A stretch of 64,000 nucleotides of DNA from Methylobacterium gnaphalii (GTDB lineage Bacteria; Pseudomonadota; Alphaproteobacteria; Rhizobiales; Beijerinckiaceae): assembly GCF_007992215.1 (NCBI RefSeq), contig NZ_BJZV01000019.1:1-64000 (forward strand), in the 5' to 3' direction. The notes under the pieces were generated by a model. The model was not told the origin of the DNA, made no database searches, and saw only the letters and a program-made list of their open reading frames with translations. Shown one piece after another: positions 52,174 to 61,107 of this stretch. Positions within the stretch are counted from its first letter, which is position 1, and each line of letters opens with the position of its first letter. A program made the position numbers and the translations under genes.

Positions 52174-52437
52174 ATGAACACGCGTCTCGCATCCATCGCC
52201 GCTGCCCTGGCTCTCGGCCTGGCAACTCCCGTCTCGGCCCTCGCACAAACCTATATCGCGCCCGCCGGATTCCCCCTCGCCGCGGTGGAAGCCGGCCCCG
52301 GCTGGCAGCCGCGCTCGGCCGATCTCATCGCAGCGCGCGTGCGGGGCTACGATTCCTCGGCCAAGGGCGGCAACGCCTCCCAGCCGGAACGGGCCTTCCC
52401 GCAATACGGCACCACCTCGGGCGGCCCGGCCTACTGA
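52174..52437 (+). CDS. Small exported protein, unknown
   Basis: An 87-residue protein. Of two ATGs (52168, 52174) the second is 8 bases after AAGGA (52161-52165) and gives MNTRLASIAAALALGLATPV, a signal peptide cleaved after SALA. The mature 62 residues (QTYIAPAGFPLAAVEAGPGW...) are rich in Gly, Ala and Ser with no cysteine and end GTTSGGPAY. A strong terminator follows. Family unknown; regulation by the upstream twin operators is inferred. Confidence 0.72.
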   Translation: MNTRLASIAAALALGLATPVSALAQTYIAPAGFPLAAVEAGPGWQPRSADLIAARVRGYDSSAKGGNASQPERAFPQYGTTSGGPAY

Positions 52438-52456
52438 GCGCTCACGGAGTTCACAC

Positions 52457-52490
52457 CGAAAACGGCGGGACGAGGGTCCCGCCGTTTTCG
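52457..52490. terminator. Bidirectional intrinsic terminator
   Basis: A perfect 15-bp stem, CGAAAACGGCGGGAC (52457-52471) with GTCCCGCCGTTTTCG (52476-52490), and a 4-base loop lie between the convergent stops at 52437 and 52520. The A/T-rich stem ends give T runs on both strands. Confidence 0.85.
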
Positions 52491-52519
52491 TATGCGGGTT
52501 GGGAGGCCGCGCCTCCCCG

Positions 52520-54175
52520 TCACCCGTCTCTCGCCCGTTCCCGCAGCACGAATTTTTGGACCTTGCCGGTCGAGGTCTTGGGCAATTCCCCGAACATCAC
52601 CTGCTTCGGCAGCTTGTAGGAGGCGAGCCGCTCGCGGCACCAGGCGATCAGCTCTTCGGCCGACACCGCCTTGCCGTCCTTGAGCTCGACGAAGGCCACC
52701 GGGGTCTCGCCCCATTTCTCGTCGGGCTTGGCGACAACTGCGGCGGCCGAGACGGCGGGGTGCTTGAACAGGGCGTCCTCGACCTCGATCGAGGAGATGT
52801 TCTCGCCGCCCGAGATGATGATGTCCTTCGAGCGGTCCTTGAGCTGCACGTAGCCGTCGGGGTGCTTGACGCCGAGATCGCCGGAGCGGAACCAGCCGCC
52901 CTTGAAGGCCGCCTCGGTGGCCTTCGGGTTCTTCAGGTAGCCGCGCATCACGACGTTGCCCTGGAACATCACCTCGCCGATGGTCTCGCCGTCGGCCGGC
53001 AGCGAGACCATGGTCTCGGGATCGCGTACATCGAAGCCTTCGAGCACCGGATAGCGCACGCCCTGGCGGGCCTTCTTCCTGGCGCGCTCGTCGGAGGGCA
53101 GGTCGTTCCAGTCCTCGTGCCAGGCATTGACCACGGCCGGGCCGTAGGTCTCGGTCAGCCCGTAGAGATGGGTGACCTCGAACCCGGCCTCGCCCATCGC
53201 CGCCAGAACCGCCTCGGGCGGCGGCGCTGCGGCGGTCAGGAAATGGACCCGGTGGGGCAGGGGCTTCTTCTGGTCGTCCGGCGCGTTCAGGAGCGTCGAC
53301 ATCACGATCGGCGCCCCCGACAGATGGGTGACCTTGTGGTCGACGAGGGCCGCATACATGGCCGGCGCGCGCACCTGGCGCAGGCAGACATGCGTCCCGG
53401 CGACGATCGAGAGCGACCAAGGGAAGCACCAGCCGTTGCAGTGGAACATCGGCAGCGTCCAGAGATAGACAGCGTGCTGCGGCATGGCGGCGGTGATGAT
53501 GTTGCCGAGCGACAGAAGCGCCGCACCGCGGTGGTGATAGACCACCCCCTTCGGGTCGCCCGTGGTGCCCGAGGTGTAGTTCAGCGAGATGGCGTCCCAC
53601 TCGTCGTCGGGCATCGCCCAGTCGTGATCCGGATCGCCGGTTTCGAGAAAGGCCTCGTAGCCGATCTCACCGAGCCGCTCGCCCTCGCCGGAAAAGACCG
53701 GATCGTCGACGTCGATCACGAAAGGAGCGACCCCGGCGGTCTTCAGGGCAGCCCGCGCAGTCTTCGAGAATTCGCGGTCGACGATCAGTATTTGGGCCTC
53801 GCCATGGTCGAGGCAGAAGCCGATCGCCGCGGCATCGAGCCGGGTGTTGAGGGTGTTCAGCACGGCGCCGGTCATCGGCACGCCGTAATGGCACTCGATC
53901 ATCTCGGGCGTGTTGGCGAGAAGCACCGCCACGGTGTCGCCGCGCCCGATCCCGCGCGCCGCCAAGGCCGAGGCGAGGCGGCGCGCGCGCGCGTAGAGCT
54001 CCGCGTAGGACCGGCGCAGATCGCCATGGATCACGGCCGTCTGCTCGGGAAAGGTGCGGGCGGCGCGGTCGAGATAGGTCAGGGGCGTCAGCGGCTGGTA
54101 ATTGGCCGGGTTCCGGTCGAGATGCCGGTCGTAGATCGTCGTCTTGGGTTTTGCCGTTTTCGGCTTCTTGGACAT
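52520..54175 (-). CDS. Long/medium-chain acyl-CoA synthetase (AMP-forming)
   Basis: A 551-residue ANL-superfamily ligase activating a carboxylic acid to its CoA ester. The start MSKKPKTAKPKTTIYDRHLD has GAGGAG before it; a start at 54223 is rejected. The P-loop is NYTSGTTGDPKGVVYHHRGA (about 183-202). Further motifs are THLYGLTETYGPAVVN (about 321-336), WFRSGDLGVKHPDGYVQLKDR (near 415-436), DIIISGGENISSIEVE and the catalytic lysine in LPKTSTGKVQKFVLRE. It resembles AMP-binding proteins of the FadD3/AlkK type. The substrate cannot be told. Confidence 0.92.
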   Translation of the reverse strand: MSKKPKTAKPKTTIYDRHLDRNPANYQPLTPLTYLDRAARTFPEQTAVIHGDLRRSYAELYARARRLASALAARGIGRGDTVAVLLANTPEMIECHYGVPMTGAVLNTLNTRLDAAAIGFCLDHGEAQILIVDREFSKTARAALKTAGVAPFVIDVDDPVFSGEGERLGEIGYEAFLETGDPDHDWAMPDDEWDAISLNYTSGTTGDPKGVVYHHRGAALLSLGNIITAAMPQHAVYLWTLPMFHCNGWCFPWSLSIVAGTHVCLRQVRAPAMYAALVDHKVTHLSGAPIVMSTLLNAPDDQKKPLPHRVHFLTAAAPPPEAVLAAMGEAGFEVTHLYGLTETYGPAVVNAWHEDWNDLPSDERARKKARQGVRYPVLEGFDVRDPETMVSLPADGETIGEVMFQGNVVMRGYLKNPKATEAAFKGGWFRSGDLGVKHPDGYVQLKDRSKDIIISGGENISSIEVEDALFKHPAVSAAAVVAKPDEKWGETPVAFVELKDGKAVSAEELIAWCRERLASYKLPKQVMFGELPKTSTGKVQKFVLRERARDG

Positions 54176-54242
54176 GGGCGTTTTCTCCTCGCGGGAGAGT
54201 AGCCGGATGTCCTTGGCGATCAATGGATTTTGCGTGGGCCCG

Positions 54243-54280
54243 CGTCATTCCGGGGTCGCCATCGGCGCCCCGGAATGACG
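54243..54280. repeat. Inverted repeat CGTCATTCCGGGG/CCCCGGAATGACG
   Basis: Perfect 13-bp arms with a 12-base loop just upstream of the acyl-CoA synthetase gene. It is similar in type to the REP-like elements at 18349 and 50062. Confidence 0.6.
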
Positions 54281-54293
54281 GTCTGATGCGGAT

Positions 54294-54335
54294 ACGAAAA
54301 AGCCTACGGCGCGTCACACGCCGCAGGCTCTTCGT
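54294..54335 (-). terminator. Terminator for the small gene at 54421-54609
   Basis: Arms ACGAAAAAGCCTACGGCG and CGCCGCAGGCTCTTCGT form a nearly perfect stem (one mismatch in the GC part). On the minus strand it ends in GGCTTTTTCG, giving the T run, about 85 bp past the stop at 54421. Confidence 0.65.
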
Positions 54336-54417
54336 GATCGTCGGATCGGGTCGATTCAGGCCCTTGGGCCGGCGGCTCGGTCGTCCGGGTCCCGGTGGAG
54401 ACCCGGGCTGGACCCTA

Positions 54418-54609
54418 GCGCTCGTGTCCGTTCAGGAGCTTCTCGATGGCGGCGAGGCCGCTCCGCTCCGCGGCCTCTTCCGTGGTCTGCAGGCGATCCG
54501 CCCGCTGGAAGAGCTTGCCGTGTCGGCGAATCGCCCAGGTGAAGTGTCCGGCCGGGCGCTCGCAAGCTGCGATTTCGAGGGTGTAGGGGTTCGCTGAATT
54601 GTTGCTCAT
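54418..54609 (-). CDS. Small conserved hypothetical protein
   Basis: A 63-residue protein (MSNNSANPYTLEIAACERPA...). The sequence PAGHFTWAIRRHGKLFQRAD followed by a charged helix (TTEEAAERSGLAAIEKLL) is a compact beta-hairpin plus helix of a type I recall in many Hyphomicrobiales small proteins; function unknown. The start at 54609 is chosen because residues upstream are not protein-like. A terminator follows on the same strand. Confidence 0.6.
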
Positions 54610-54889
54610 GGAGGGGATATAGGGTGCCGACTCCGCCTCGGCTACCGCACTGCCGCATATCTCGGTTGCGGCCGGCTGGAACCGCATCCTCCAGGCGTAC
54701 GATCCGCGGCCCGCGACAGGGCGAAAAGCCTCTCGGAATTGACATTGCAGGGTCGATCATCGACACGGGGCGCCTCTCTAAGAGCGCCCGCCAGGCGGCG
54801 CGCGGACCCGCTGTCGAGGCCCTCTCCGGTCGGAATGCCTGCGTGATCCGCACCCCCCATCAATCCCCATCATCGACCGTTTGGACGGC

Positions 54890-56677
54890 ATGACGAGCTC
54901 CACCGCCGGCACCGCGGTATCGCACGCGGACGAGACCCGCCCTGGTGTGATCGGAGGAGCGATCCGGCTCGCGGAACGGGTGCTCGCTCTCGGGGCCGCG
55001 AGCCATCCGCGGGCCGCGATCCTGCTGGTTCTGCTCGGCCTCGCCTGTTTCCTGCCCGGCATCGTCTCGCTGCAGCCGATGGACCGGGACGAGCCGCGCT
55101 TCGCCCAGGCCTCCAAGCAGATGCTGGAGACGGGCGATCTCGTCGATATCCGCTTCCAGGGTGAGGCGCGCCACAAGAAGCCCGTCGGCATCTACTGGGC
55201 GCAGGCCGCCGCCGTCGGTGCAGCCGAGGCGCTCGGTGTGCCGGAGGCCCGCAGCCGGATTTTCTTCTACCGCATCCCGTCGCTGCTCGGCGCGCTGGCG
55301 GCCGCACTGCTCACATACTGGGCGGCCCTCGCCTTCCTGGAGCGCCGGGGCGCGCTGCTCGCCGCCGCCCTGTTCACCGCCTGCATCGATCTCGCCGCCG
55401 AGGCCCGCCTTGCCAAGACCGATGCGCTTCTCGCCGCCTGCGCCGTCGCGGCGATGGGCGCGCTGGCGCGCGTCTGGCTCGGGCGCGTGCGGCTGACCCG
55501 CGAGCGGGCGCCGGCCGGCCTCGGCACCACCTCGATCTTCTGGCTTGCCCTGGCTCTCGGCATCCTGGTCAAGGGGCCTATGGTGCCGATGTTCGCCGGG
55601 CTCGCCATCCTCGTGCTCTGCATCCGTGAGGGCTCGGCCCGCTGGCTGTCCGAGCTGCGCTTCGGATCCGGCCTGCTGCTGGTGCTCGCGATCGTGGCCC
55701 CCTGGTTCATCGCCATTGCCTGGAAGACCGGCGGCGAGTTCTTTGCAGCCTCCGTCGGCAAGGACATGCTGGCGAAGGTCGGCTCGGGCACCGAGCGGCA
55801 TTGGGGCCCGCCCGGCTTCTACGCCATCGCCTTCTTCGCGACGTTCTGGCCTGCCGCAATCTTCTCTGCCCTGGCGATCCCCTTCGCCTGGGTGAACCGC
55901 CGCGACGATCACGTGGTGTTCCTGCTCGCCTGGATCGTGCCGTCCTGGATCGTGTTCGAAGCGGTGGCGACGAAGCTGCCCCATTACGTGCTGCCGCTCT
56001 ATCCGGCCGTGGCGATCCTGACCGTGGTCGCCCTGGTGCGCGGTGGGTTCGATCCGGACCGGCGCGGGGCGCGGACCAGCGCCGGGCTCGTGGTGCTGAT
56101 CCCCGTCGGGCTCACCATCGGCCTCTCGGCGGTGGCGTGGTCGTTCGACCATGCGCTGCCGCTCACCGCCCTGCCGTTCCTGCTCATCGCCTGCATCCTG
56201 TCCTGGCTCGCCTGGGCCGCCTTCTCGCGAAGGGCCGTCGAGGCGGCACTCGGCATCGGGATTGCGGCCTCGGTGGTGCTGTCCTCGAGCGTGTTCGGGC
56301 TGGTGCAGCCGGTGCTGGCGAGCCTGAAGGTCTCGCCGCGCCTCGGAGCGGTCCGCGACGCACTGCCCTGCAAGGCGGCGCAGGTCGCGACCTTCGGCTA
56401 CCGTGAGCCGAGCTTCGTCTTCACCATCGGCACCGATCTCGACATGGTCGAGAGTGGCGAGGCGGCGACGGCCTTCCTCAAGCAGGGCGGCTGCCGGCTG
56501 ATCTTCGTCGAGGGCCGCTACGCGAAGGCGTTCGCCGACGCGATCGCCGCGGCGAATCTGCATCCGAGCACGGTCGCGACGGTGTCGGGCTTCAACATCA
56601 ATACGGGCCGGCGCACCGAGGTCACCGCCTACGCGGCCGGCCTCGATCCCGCCTCGCCGACGGAGGGTGCACAGTGA
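54890..56677 (+). CDS. ArnT-like polyprenyl-phosphate-sugar glycosyltransferase (GT-C)
   Basis: A 595-residue polytopic membrane enzyme of the ArnT/PMT (GT83-like) group, which moves a sugar from a polyprenyl-phosphate carrier to lipid A or another envelope lipid on the periplasmic face. The catalytic loop motif PMDRDEPRFAQASKQMLETG (about 63-82) and GEARHKKPVGIYW (about 92-104) follow the first helix; about ten more hydrophobic helices come next. The C-terminal 100 residues are a soluble periplasmic domain. The ATG at 54890 is preferred to a TTG three codons earlier. GTGA overlap with the GT2 gene. Confidence 0.88.
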   Translation: MTSSTAGTAVSHADETRPGVIGGAIRLAERVLALGAASHPRAAILLVLLGLACFLPGIVSLQPMDRDEPRFAQASKQMLETGDLVDIRFQGEARHKKPVGIYWAQAAAVGAAEALGVPEARSRIFFYRIPSLLGALAAALLTYWAALAFLERRGALLAAALFTACIDLAAEARLAKTDALLAACAVAAMGALARVWLGRVRLTRERAPAGLGTTSIFWLALALGILVKGPMVPMFAGLAILVLCIREGSARWLSELRFGSGLLLVLAIVAPWFIAIAWKTGGEFFAASVGKDMLAKVGSGTERHWGPPGFYAIAFFATFWPAAIFSALAIPFAWVNRRDDHVVFLLAWIVPSWIVFEAVATKLPHYVLPLYPAVAILTVVALVRGGFDPDRRGARTSAGLVVLIPVGLTIGLSAVAWSFDHALPLTALPFLLIACILSWLAWAAFSRRAVEAALGIGIAASVVLSSSVFGLVQPVLASLKVSPRLGAVRDALPCKAAQVATFGYREPSFVFTIGTDLDMVESGEAATAFLKQGGCRLIFVEGRYAKAFADAIAAANLHPSTVATVSGFNINTGRRTEVTAYAAGLDPASPTEGAQ

Positions 56678-57438
56678 CTGCGCCTACGTTCGAGCCGCGC
56701 CTCAGCGTCGTCATCCCGGTCAAGGACGAGGCCGGAAACATCGAGCCGCTCCTCGCCGAGATCGAGACGGCCTGCGCCGAGCTCGCGCCCTTCGAGGTGG
56801 TCTATGTCGATGACGGCTCGACCGACGCCACCTTTTCGGAATTGCAGGCTGCGCGGGCGCGCAGGCCCTGGCTGCGGGTGATCCAGCACGACCGCTGCGC
56901 CGGCAAGGCGGCCGGGATGCGGACGGGCGTGCGCTATGCTCGCGCGCCCATCATCGCGGTGCTCGACGGCGATTGCCAGAACGATCCGGCCTTCATCCCC
57001 GCGATGTACGCGGCCGTCTTCGAGGGCGGCGAGACCACCGGCCTCTGCGCCGGCCAGCGCATCGGGCGCAAGGACGGCCGTTTCAAGAGCTGGCAATCGC
57101 GCATCGCCAACGGCGTGCGCGGCCGCATCCTCAAGGATGCCACCCGCGACACCGGCTGCGGCTTCAAGGTGTTCCGCCGCGACCTCTACCTGGCGCTGCC
57201 GCATTTCGACGGCTTGCACCGCTTCCTGCCGGCGCTCGTTTCCCGCGAGGGCTACAGGGTCACCCATCGCGACGTGGTCGACCGGCCTCGCCTCGCCGGT
57301 GTCTCGAAATACGGTCTGTTCAACCGCCTCTGGGTCGGACTGATGGATCTCGCCGGCGTCTGGTGGCTGATCCGCCGCGCGAAGACGATTCCGGCCTCGC
57401 GCGAGATTCCGGCCGGGGGCACGAGCGAGGTTCGCTGA
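56674..57438 (+). CDS. Family 2 glycosyltransferase, dolichyl/polyprenyl-phosphate sugar synthase type
   Basis: A 254-residue GT-A enzyme with LSVVIPVKDEAGNIEPLLAE (about 10-29), YVDDGSTDATFSELQ (about 49-63), AVLDGDCQNDP (about 94-104) and a DTGCGFKVFRRDLY block (about 157-170). This is the ArnC/Dpm1-like group that loads a sugar onto polyprenyl phosphate. It has a GTG start overlapping the upstream stop. It probably makes the donor used by the ArnT-like enzyme encoded before it. Confidence 0.88.
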   Translation: MTAPTFEPRLSVVIPVKDEAGNIEPLLAEIETACAELAPFEVVYVDDGSTDATFSELQAARARRPWLRVIQHDRCAGKAAGMRTGVRYARAPIIAVLDGDCQNDPAFIPAMYAAVFEGGETTGLCAGQRIGRKDGRFKSWQSRIANGVRGRILKDATRDTGCGFKVFRRDLYLALPHFDGLHRFLPALVSREGYRVTHRDVVDRPRLAGVSKYGLFNRLWVGLMDLAGVWWLIRRAKTIPASREIPAGGTSEVR

Positions 57439-57442
57439 CGCC

Positions 57443-57799
57443 ATGCTGATCCAGCTCGCCCACGACCTGCCGGCCTATTTCTACGACGTCTTCGTCACCC
57501 GCTTCGACTTCTGGCTGGTCTTCGGCATCGGCGCCCAGCTCGTCTTCGGCTCACGCTTCATCCTGCAATGGATCGCCAGCGAGCGGGCCGGCCGCAGCGT
57601 GATGCCGCTCTCGTTCTGGTTCCTGTCGATCATCGGCGGCCTGATGACCCTGGTCTACGGCTTCGTGCGCCGCGAGCCGGTGATCATCATCGGGCAGGGG
57701 CTCTCGACCGGGATCTACCTGCGCAACCTGTCGATGATCTTTCGTGAGCGGCGCCAGCGGGGGGCTGAGGCCGCTCAAGATCCGGCGCGGACGGGCTGA
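57443..57799 (+). CDS. Lipid-A-disaccharide synthase N-terminal-like (LAB_N) membrane protein
   Basis: A 118-residue membrane protein starting 4 bp after the GT2 stop. Helices: FWLVFGIGAQLVFGSRFILQ (about 23-42), SFWFLSIIGGLMTLVYGFV (about 56-74) and VIIIGQGLSTGIYLRNLSMI (about 80-99). FGSRFILQWIASE and YLRNLSMI are LAB_N hallmarks. In rhizobia a similar small protein works with a GT2 in making polyprenyl-phosphate galacturonic acid for lipid A, so the three genes probably form one lipid-glycosylation operon; the sugar is not known here. Confidence 0.85.
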   Translation: MLIQLAHDLPAYFYDVFVTRFDFWLVFGIGAQLVFGSRFILQWIASERAGRSVMPLSFWFLSIIGGLMTLVYGFVRREPVIIIGQGLSTGIYLRNLSMIFRERRQRGAEAAQDPARTG

Positions 57800-57959
57800 G
57801 ACCGCATCCGCCCCTCGGCCGAAGGCCCGGCAGGGCAAGGGTCGCTGGAGAACCCGGCGTGAATCGGAAAAGCGCCGCATTGGGACGGGATGCACGCCTG
57901 ACCGAGCCGGGCTGCGACGACGCGTGACCTGAACAGCGAGGGTTTCAGGAGCGGCCCGG

Positions 57960-58556
57960 ATGTCGGAGCTTCCCCCATTCTACGACGATCTCACGGCCTG
58001 CCATGACGAGGTCTGGCGGCGCCTGGAGGAGGGCGTGAGCGACCGGAACAGCGCGTTTCATACGCCGGCTCTCGGTACCGTCGATCCCTATGGGCGCCCG
58101 CAGGTTCGAGCCGTCGTGCTTCGGCAGGCCGACCGCAGGGCGGGAACCCTGACGTTCCACTGCGACCGGCGTTCGGAGAAGGCGTCCGAGATTGCCGGGA
58201 CGCGTTGCGCGGCGCTCCAGGTCTACGATCCGGCCGCCAAGATCCAGGTTCGGGTCGACGGGACCGCCGAGCTCCATACCGACAGCTGGTTTGCCGATTC
58301 CGTCTGGGCGCAGGCCCGGCCGATGAACCGGACGGTCTACGGAATCAGCCCGGGCCCCGGTACGGCGCTGGCGAAGGGCGGAAGCTACACCCTGCCCGAG
58401 ACAGACGAGGCGATCCGCGACGGCCGCGAGAATTTCTGCGTGGTGGTGATCCGGGCCGAGCGCCTGGAATTCCTCTATCTCGACAGACGCGGCCACCGGC
58501 GCGCCCTCTGGCTGCGCAGCGAGGCCGGTTGGGTCGAGACCTGGCTGACGCCGTAA
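57960..58556 (+). CDS. Pyridoxamine 5'-phosphate oxidase family flavoprotein
   Basis: A 198-residue split-barrel protein of the PNPO-like group. Visible segments are FHTPALGTVDPYGRPQVRAVVLRQ in part (about 33-56), LTFHCDRRSEKASEIAG (about 64-80), IQVRVDGTAELHTD (about 94-107) and the C-terminal EFLYLDRRGHRRALW. FMN-contact positions (RAVVLR, SEK) are kept. The C-terminal PNPO dimer motif is weak, so it may be a related oxidoreductase rather than PdxH itself. Confidence 0.82.
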   Translation: MSELPPFYDDLTACHDEVWRRLEEGVSDRNSAFHTPALGTVDPYGRPQVRAVVLRQADRRAGTLTFHCDRRSEKASEIAGTRCAALQVYDPAAKIQVRVDGTAELHTDSWFADSVWAQARPMNRTVYGISPGPGTALAKGGSYTLPETDEAIRDGRENFCVVVIRAERLEFLYLDRRGHRRALWLRSEAGWVETWLTP

Positions 58557-58592
58557 GCTGGGCGACGTCCGGCCGAGCCGTGCGACGGGCGC

Positions 58593-59780
58593 TCAGCCGG
58601 TGGCCGCCATCCGCGCGAAACCGGCCTCGAGATCGGCCTTGAGGTCGTCGAGGTCTTCCAGGCCGATATGGAAGCGGAGTGCCGGCCCCTCCGCCCTCCA
58701 GCGGGTCGCGGTGCGGTAGATCGTCGGGTCGAAGGGGATGACGAGGCTCTCGAAGCCGCCCCAGGAAAAGCCCATCCCGAACAATTCGAGCCCGTCGAGC
58801 ATCGCGGCGAGAGCCGTTTCGGAAACCGGGTTCAGGATCACGCCGAACAGGCCCGAGGCGCCTTTGAAGTCGCGCCGCCAGATGGCGTGACCCGGATCAC
58901 TCGGCAGGGCAGGGTGCAGCACCCGAGCCACTTCGGGGCGCGCCTGGAGCCACTCGGCCATGGCGATGCCGCGTTCCCCGTGCTCGCGCAGGCGCAAGCC
59001 CATCGTGCGCAAGCCCCGAAGCCCCAGAAAGATGTCCTCGGGACCGGCGCAGGGGGCGAAGTGCTCGAAGGTGCGCTTCACCGCCGGGTACCAGCGCTCG
59101 GTGGCGGAGACGAGTCCGATCAGAAGGTCGGAGCCGCCTGAGAGATATTTGGTGCCGGCTTCGACCGCGATGTCGACGCCGCGCTCATGCGGCGGGAAGA
59201 GCAGGGGGGTCGCCCAGGTATTGTCCATGATCACCGCGCCGCCGCAGGCATGCACCGCCTCGGCGATGGCCGGCACGTCCTGCATCTCGAAGGTCTGTGA
59301 GCCTGGCGCCTCGACGAGCACCGCCTTGGTGTTGTCGCGGATCAGCGCCGCGATGCTGGCGCCAACCAGCGGATCATAGTACTCGACCTCGACGCCGTAG
59401 CGCTTCAGCACCCCGTCGCAGAAGATCCGGGTGGGCCGGTAGGCGGAATCGGTGACGAGCAGGTGGTCGCCGGCGCTGACCGCCGCCATCAGCGCGATGG
59501 TGAGCGCCGAGAGGCCGGAGGGGGTCAGCACGGTGCCGGCGGCACCCGAGATCTCGCTCCAGGCGTCGGACAGGGCGTCCATCGTCGGGGTGCCGGAGGT
59601 GCCGTACTGATAGCGGCCGCGCCGGTTCTTGATGGCGTCGTAGTCTGGGAACAGCACCGTCGAGCCGCGATAGATCGGCGTGTTGACGAAGCCGTGCTGG
59701 GCGGACGGGTCGCGTCCTGCATGGACGAGACGGGTATCGGCCTGGAAGCGGCTGCGATCGCGCGGAGGTGTGTTCGACAT
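58593..59780 (-). CDS. metC: Cystathionine beta-lyase
   Basis: A 395-residue Cys/Met-metabolism PLP enzyme that splits cystathionine into homocysteine, pyruvate and ammonia. Motifs: DTRLVHAGRDPSAQHGFVNT (about 15-34), YQYGTSGTPTMDAL (about 57-70), LTPSGLSALTIALMAAVSAG (about 85-104), MDNTWATPLLFPP (about 185-197) and the PLP lysine in AGTKYLSGGSDLLIG (about 209-223). The YGTxGTPT wording is of the MetC rather than MetB group. Divergent from the catalase-like gene. Confidence 0.93.
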   Translation of the reverse strand: MSNTPPRDRSRFQADTRLVHAGRDPSAQHGFVNTPIYRGSTVLFPDYDAIKNRRGRYQYGTSGTPTMDALSDAWSEISGAAGTVLTPSGLSALTIALMAAVSAGDHLLVTDSAYRPTRIFCDGVLKRYGVEVEYYDPLVGASIAALIRDNTKAVLVEAPGSQTFEMQDVPAIAEAVHACGGAVIMDNTWATPLLFPPHERGVDIAVEAGTKYLSGGSDLLIGLVSATERWYPAVKRTFEHFAPCAGPEDIFLGLRGLRTMGLRLREHGERGIAMAEWLQARPEVARVLHPALPSDPGHAIWRRDFKGASGLFGVILNPVSETALAAMLDGLELFGMGFSWGGFESLVIPFDPTIYRTATRWRAEGPALRFHIGLEDLDDLKADLEAGFARMAATG

Positions 59781-59956
59781 GGGCCTTGCGGAGCGGGGCT
59801 TTTCGCCGGAGCCTGGAACAGGCTTTCAGCCCGGCGCCTGCTTCCGCGTCAACCCGGCCGGCACGCATGCTGTGTCTCACACCCGCTGTCACCTTGTCCT
59901 CGAATGAAAGGAATGACAGCTTGGCCGCGTCCATCGGATGATCGGGAGTCGACGTC

Positions 59957-60952
59957 GTGCAGCATGCCCTCCTTCTTCGTACGGCTGCTCTGGCCCTCGT
60001 CCTGGCTGCTGGCGCTGTCCCGGTGCGCGCCGAGGAGTCCTCGACGGCCGAGCAGACCATCGACGTGATGAATACGCTGTTCGGCAAGCATGCCGGCATC
60101 CGCGCCAATCACGCCAAGGGCGCGGTGGTCGAGGGCAGTTTCACGCCGAGCAAGGAGGCCGCTTCGCTGAGCAAGGCCTCGCTGTTCAAGGGCCCCGCCG
60201 TACCGGTGACCGCGCGCTACTCGGACGCCACCGGCGTGCCGACGATTCCCGATGCCTCGGCCAAGGCCAACCCGCACGGCCTCGCCGTGCGCTTCAAGCT
60301 GCCCGATGGCGACATGGACGTCGTCACCAACGCCCTGAAATTCTTCCCCGTGGCGACGGGTGAGGAGTTCCGCGATTTGCTCACAGCCGTCTCGAAGAGC
60401 GGCCCTGACGCCGCCAAGCCCACCCCGCTGGAGACCTTCGTCGCGAGCCATCCGGCGGCCGCCAAGGCCGGCGGAACGGCCAAGACCCCGACTAGCCTCG
60501 CGCGCCAGATCTATAACGGCGTCAACGCCTTCTTCTTCGTCGACGCTGCCGGCAAGAAACAGGCGTTCCGCTGGCGCATCGTGCCGGTCGACGGCGAGGA
60601 GCTGATGTCGGCGGACGAAGCCGCGAAGCAGGCGCCGAACGTCCTCATGGACGAGATCCGCGCCCGCCTCGCCAAGGGGCCGGTCAGCTACCGCGTCGAG
60701 GCGCAGCTCGCGGAAGAGGGCGATCCGGTCAACGACGCCACCAAGCCCTGGCCGGACGACCGTAGGAGCGTGAACATGGGCACGCTGACCATCACCAAGG
60801 CGGTGGCCGACAATGCCGAGGCTGAGAAGCAATTGCTGTTCATGCCGAACGCGCTCGTCGACGGCGTCGAGGTCTCGGACGATCCGCTGATCGATGCCCG
60901 CGTCCAGGCCTATGCGGTCTCGTTCGGCCGCCGCTCGCAAGAGGCGCAGTAA
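59957..60952 (+). CDS. Periplasmic catalase-family peroxidase
   Basis: A 331-residue haem enzyme of the short (about 330 residues) catalase-related peroxidase group. The GTG start gives a signal peptide (LLLRTAALALVLAAGAVPVRA). The distal His lies in IRANHAKGAVVEGSFTPS (about 48-65), FKGPAVPVTARYSDATGVP is the usual next block, and the proximal Tyr lies in DARVQAYAVSFGRRS (about 311-325, R-x3-Y). It lacks the catalase core extension and NADPH region. By family it decomposes peroxides, probably in the periplasm. Confidence 0.88.
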   Translation: MQHALLLRTAALALVLAAGAVPVRAEESSTAEQTIDVMNTLFGKHAGIRANHAKGAVVEGSFTPSKEAASLSKASLFKGPAVPVTARYSDATGVPTIPDASAKANPHGLAVRFKLPDGDMDVVTNALKFFPVATGEEFRDLLTAVSKSGPDAAKPTPLETFVASHPAAAKAGGTAKTPTSLARQIYNGVNAFFFVDAAGKKQAFRWRIVPVDGEELMSADEAAKQAPNVLMDEIRARLAKGPVSYRVEAQLAEEGDPVNDATKPWPDDRRSVNMGTLTITKAVADNAEAEKQLLFMPNALVDGVEVSDDPLIDARVQAYAVSFGRRSQEAQ

Positions 60953-61107
60953 CGATGCGCTAACCATGTTGCCGGGCCTGCCTTGGGTTCGGCGGCGAAG
61001 CCTTCGTTTCGTTAACGGCGTCCTCCTATCCTCGCACCAGATCGCAGGCAGCCGCTCGCCGGCACCTGCGGTCACGGTTCAGCCGCCTGTCCGGCCGCCA
61101 TCGTCGA

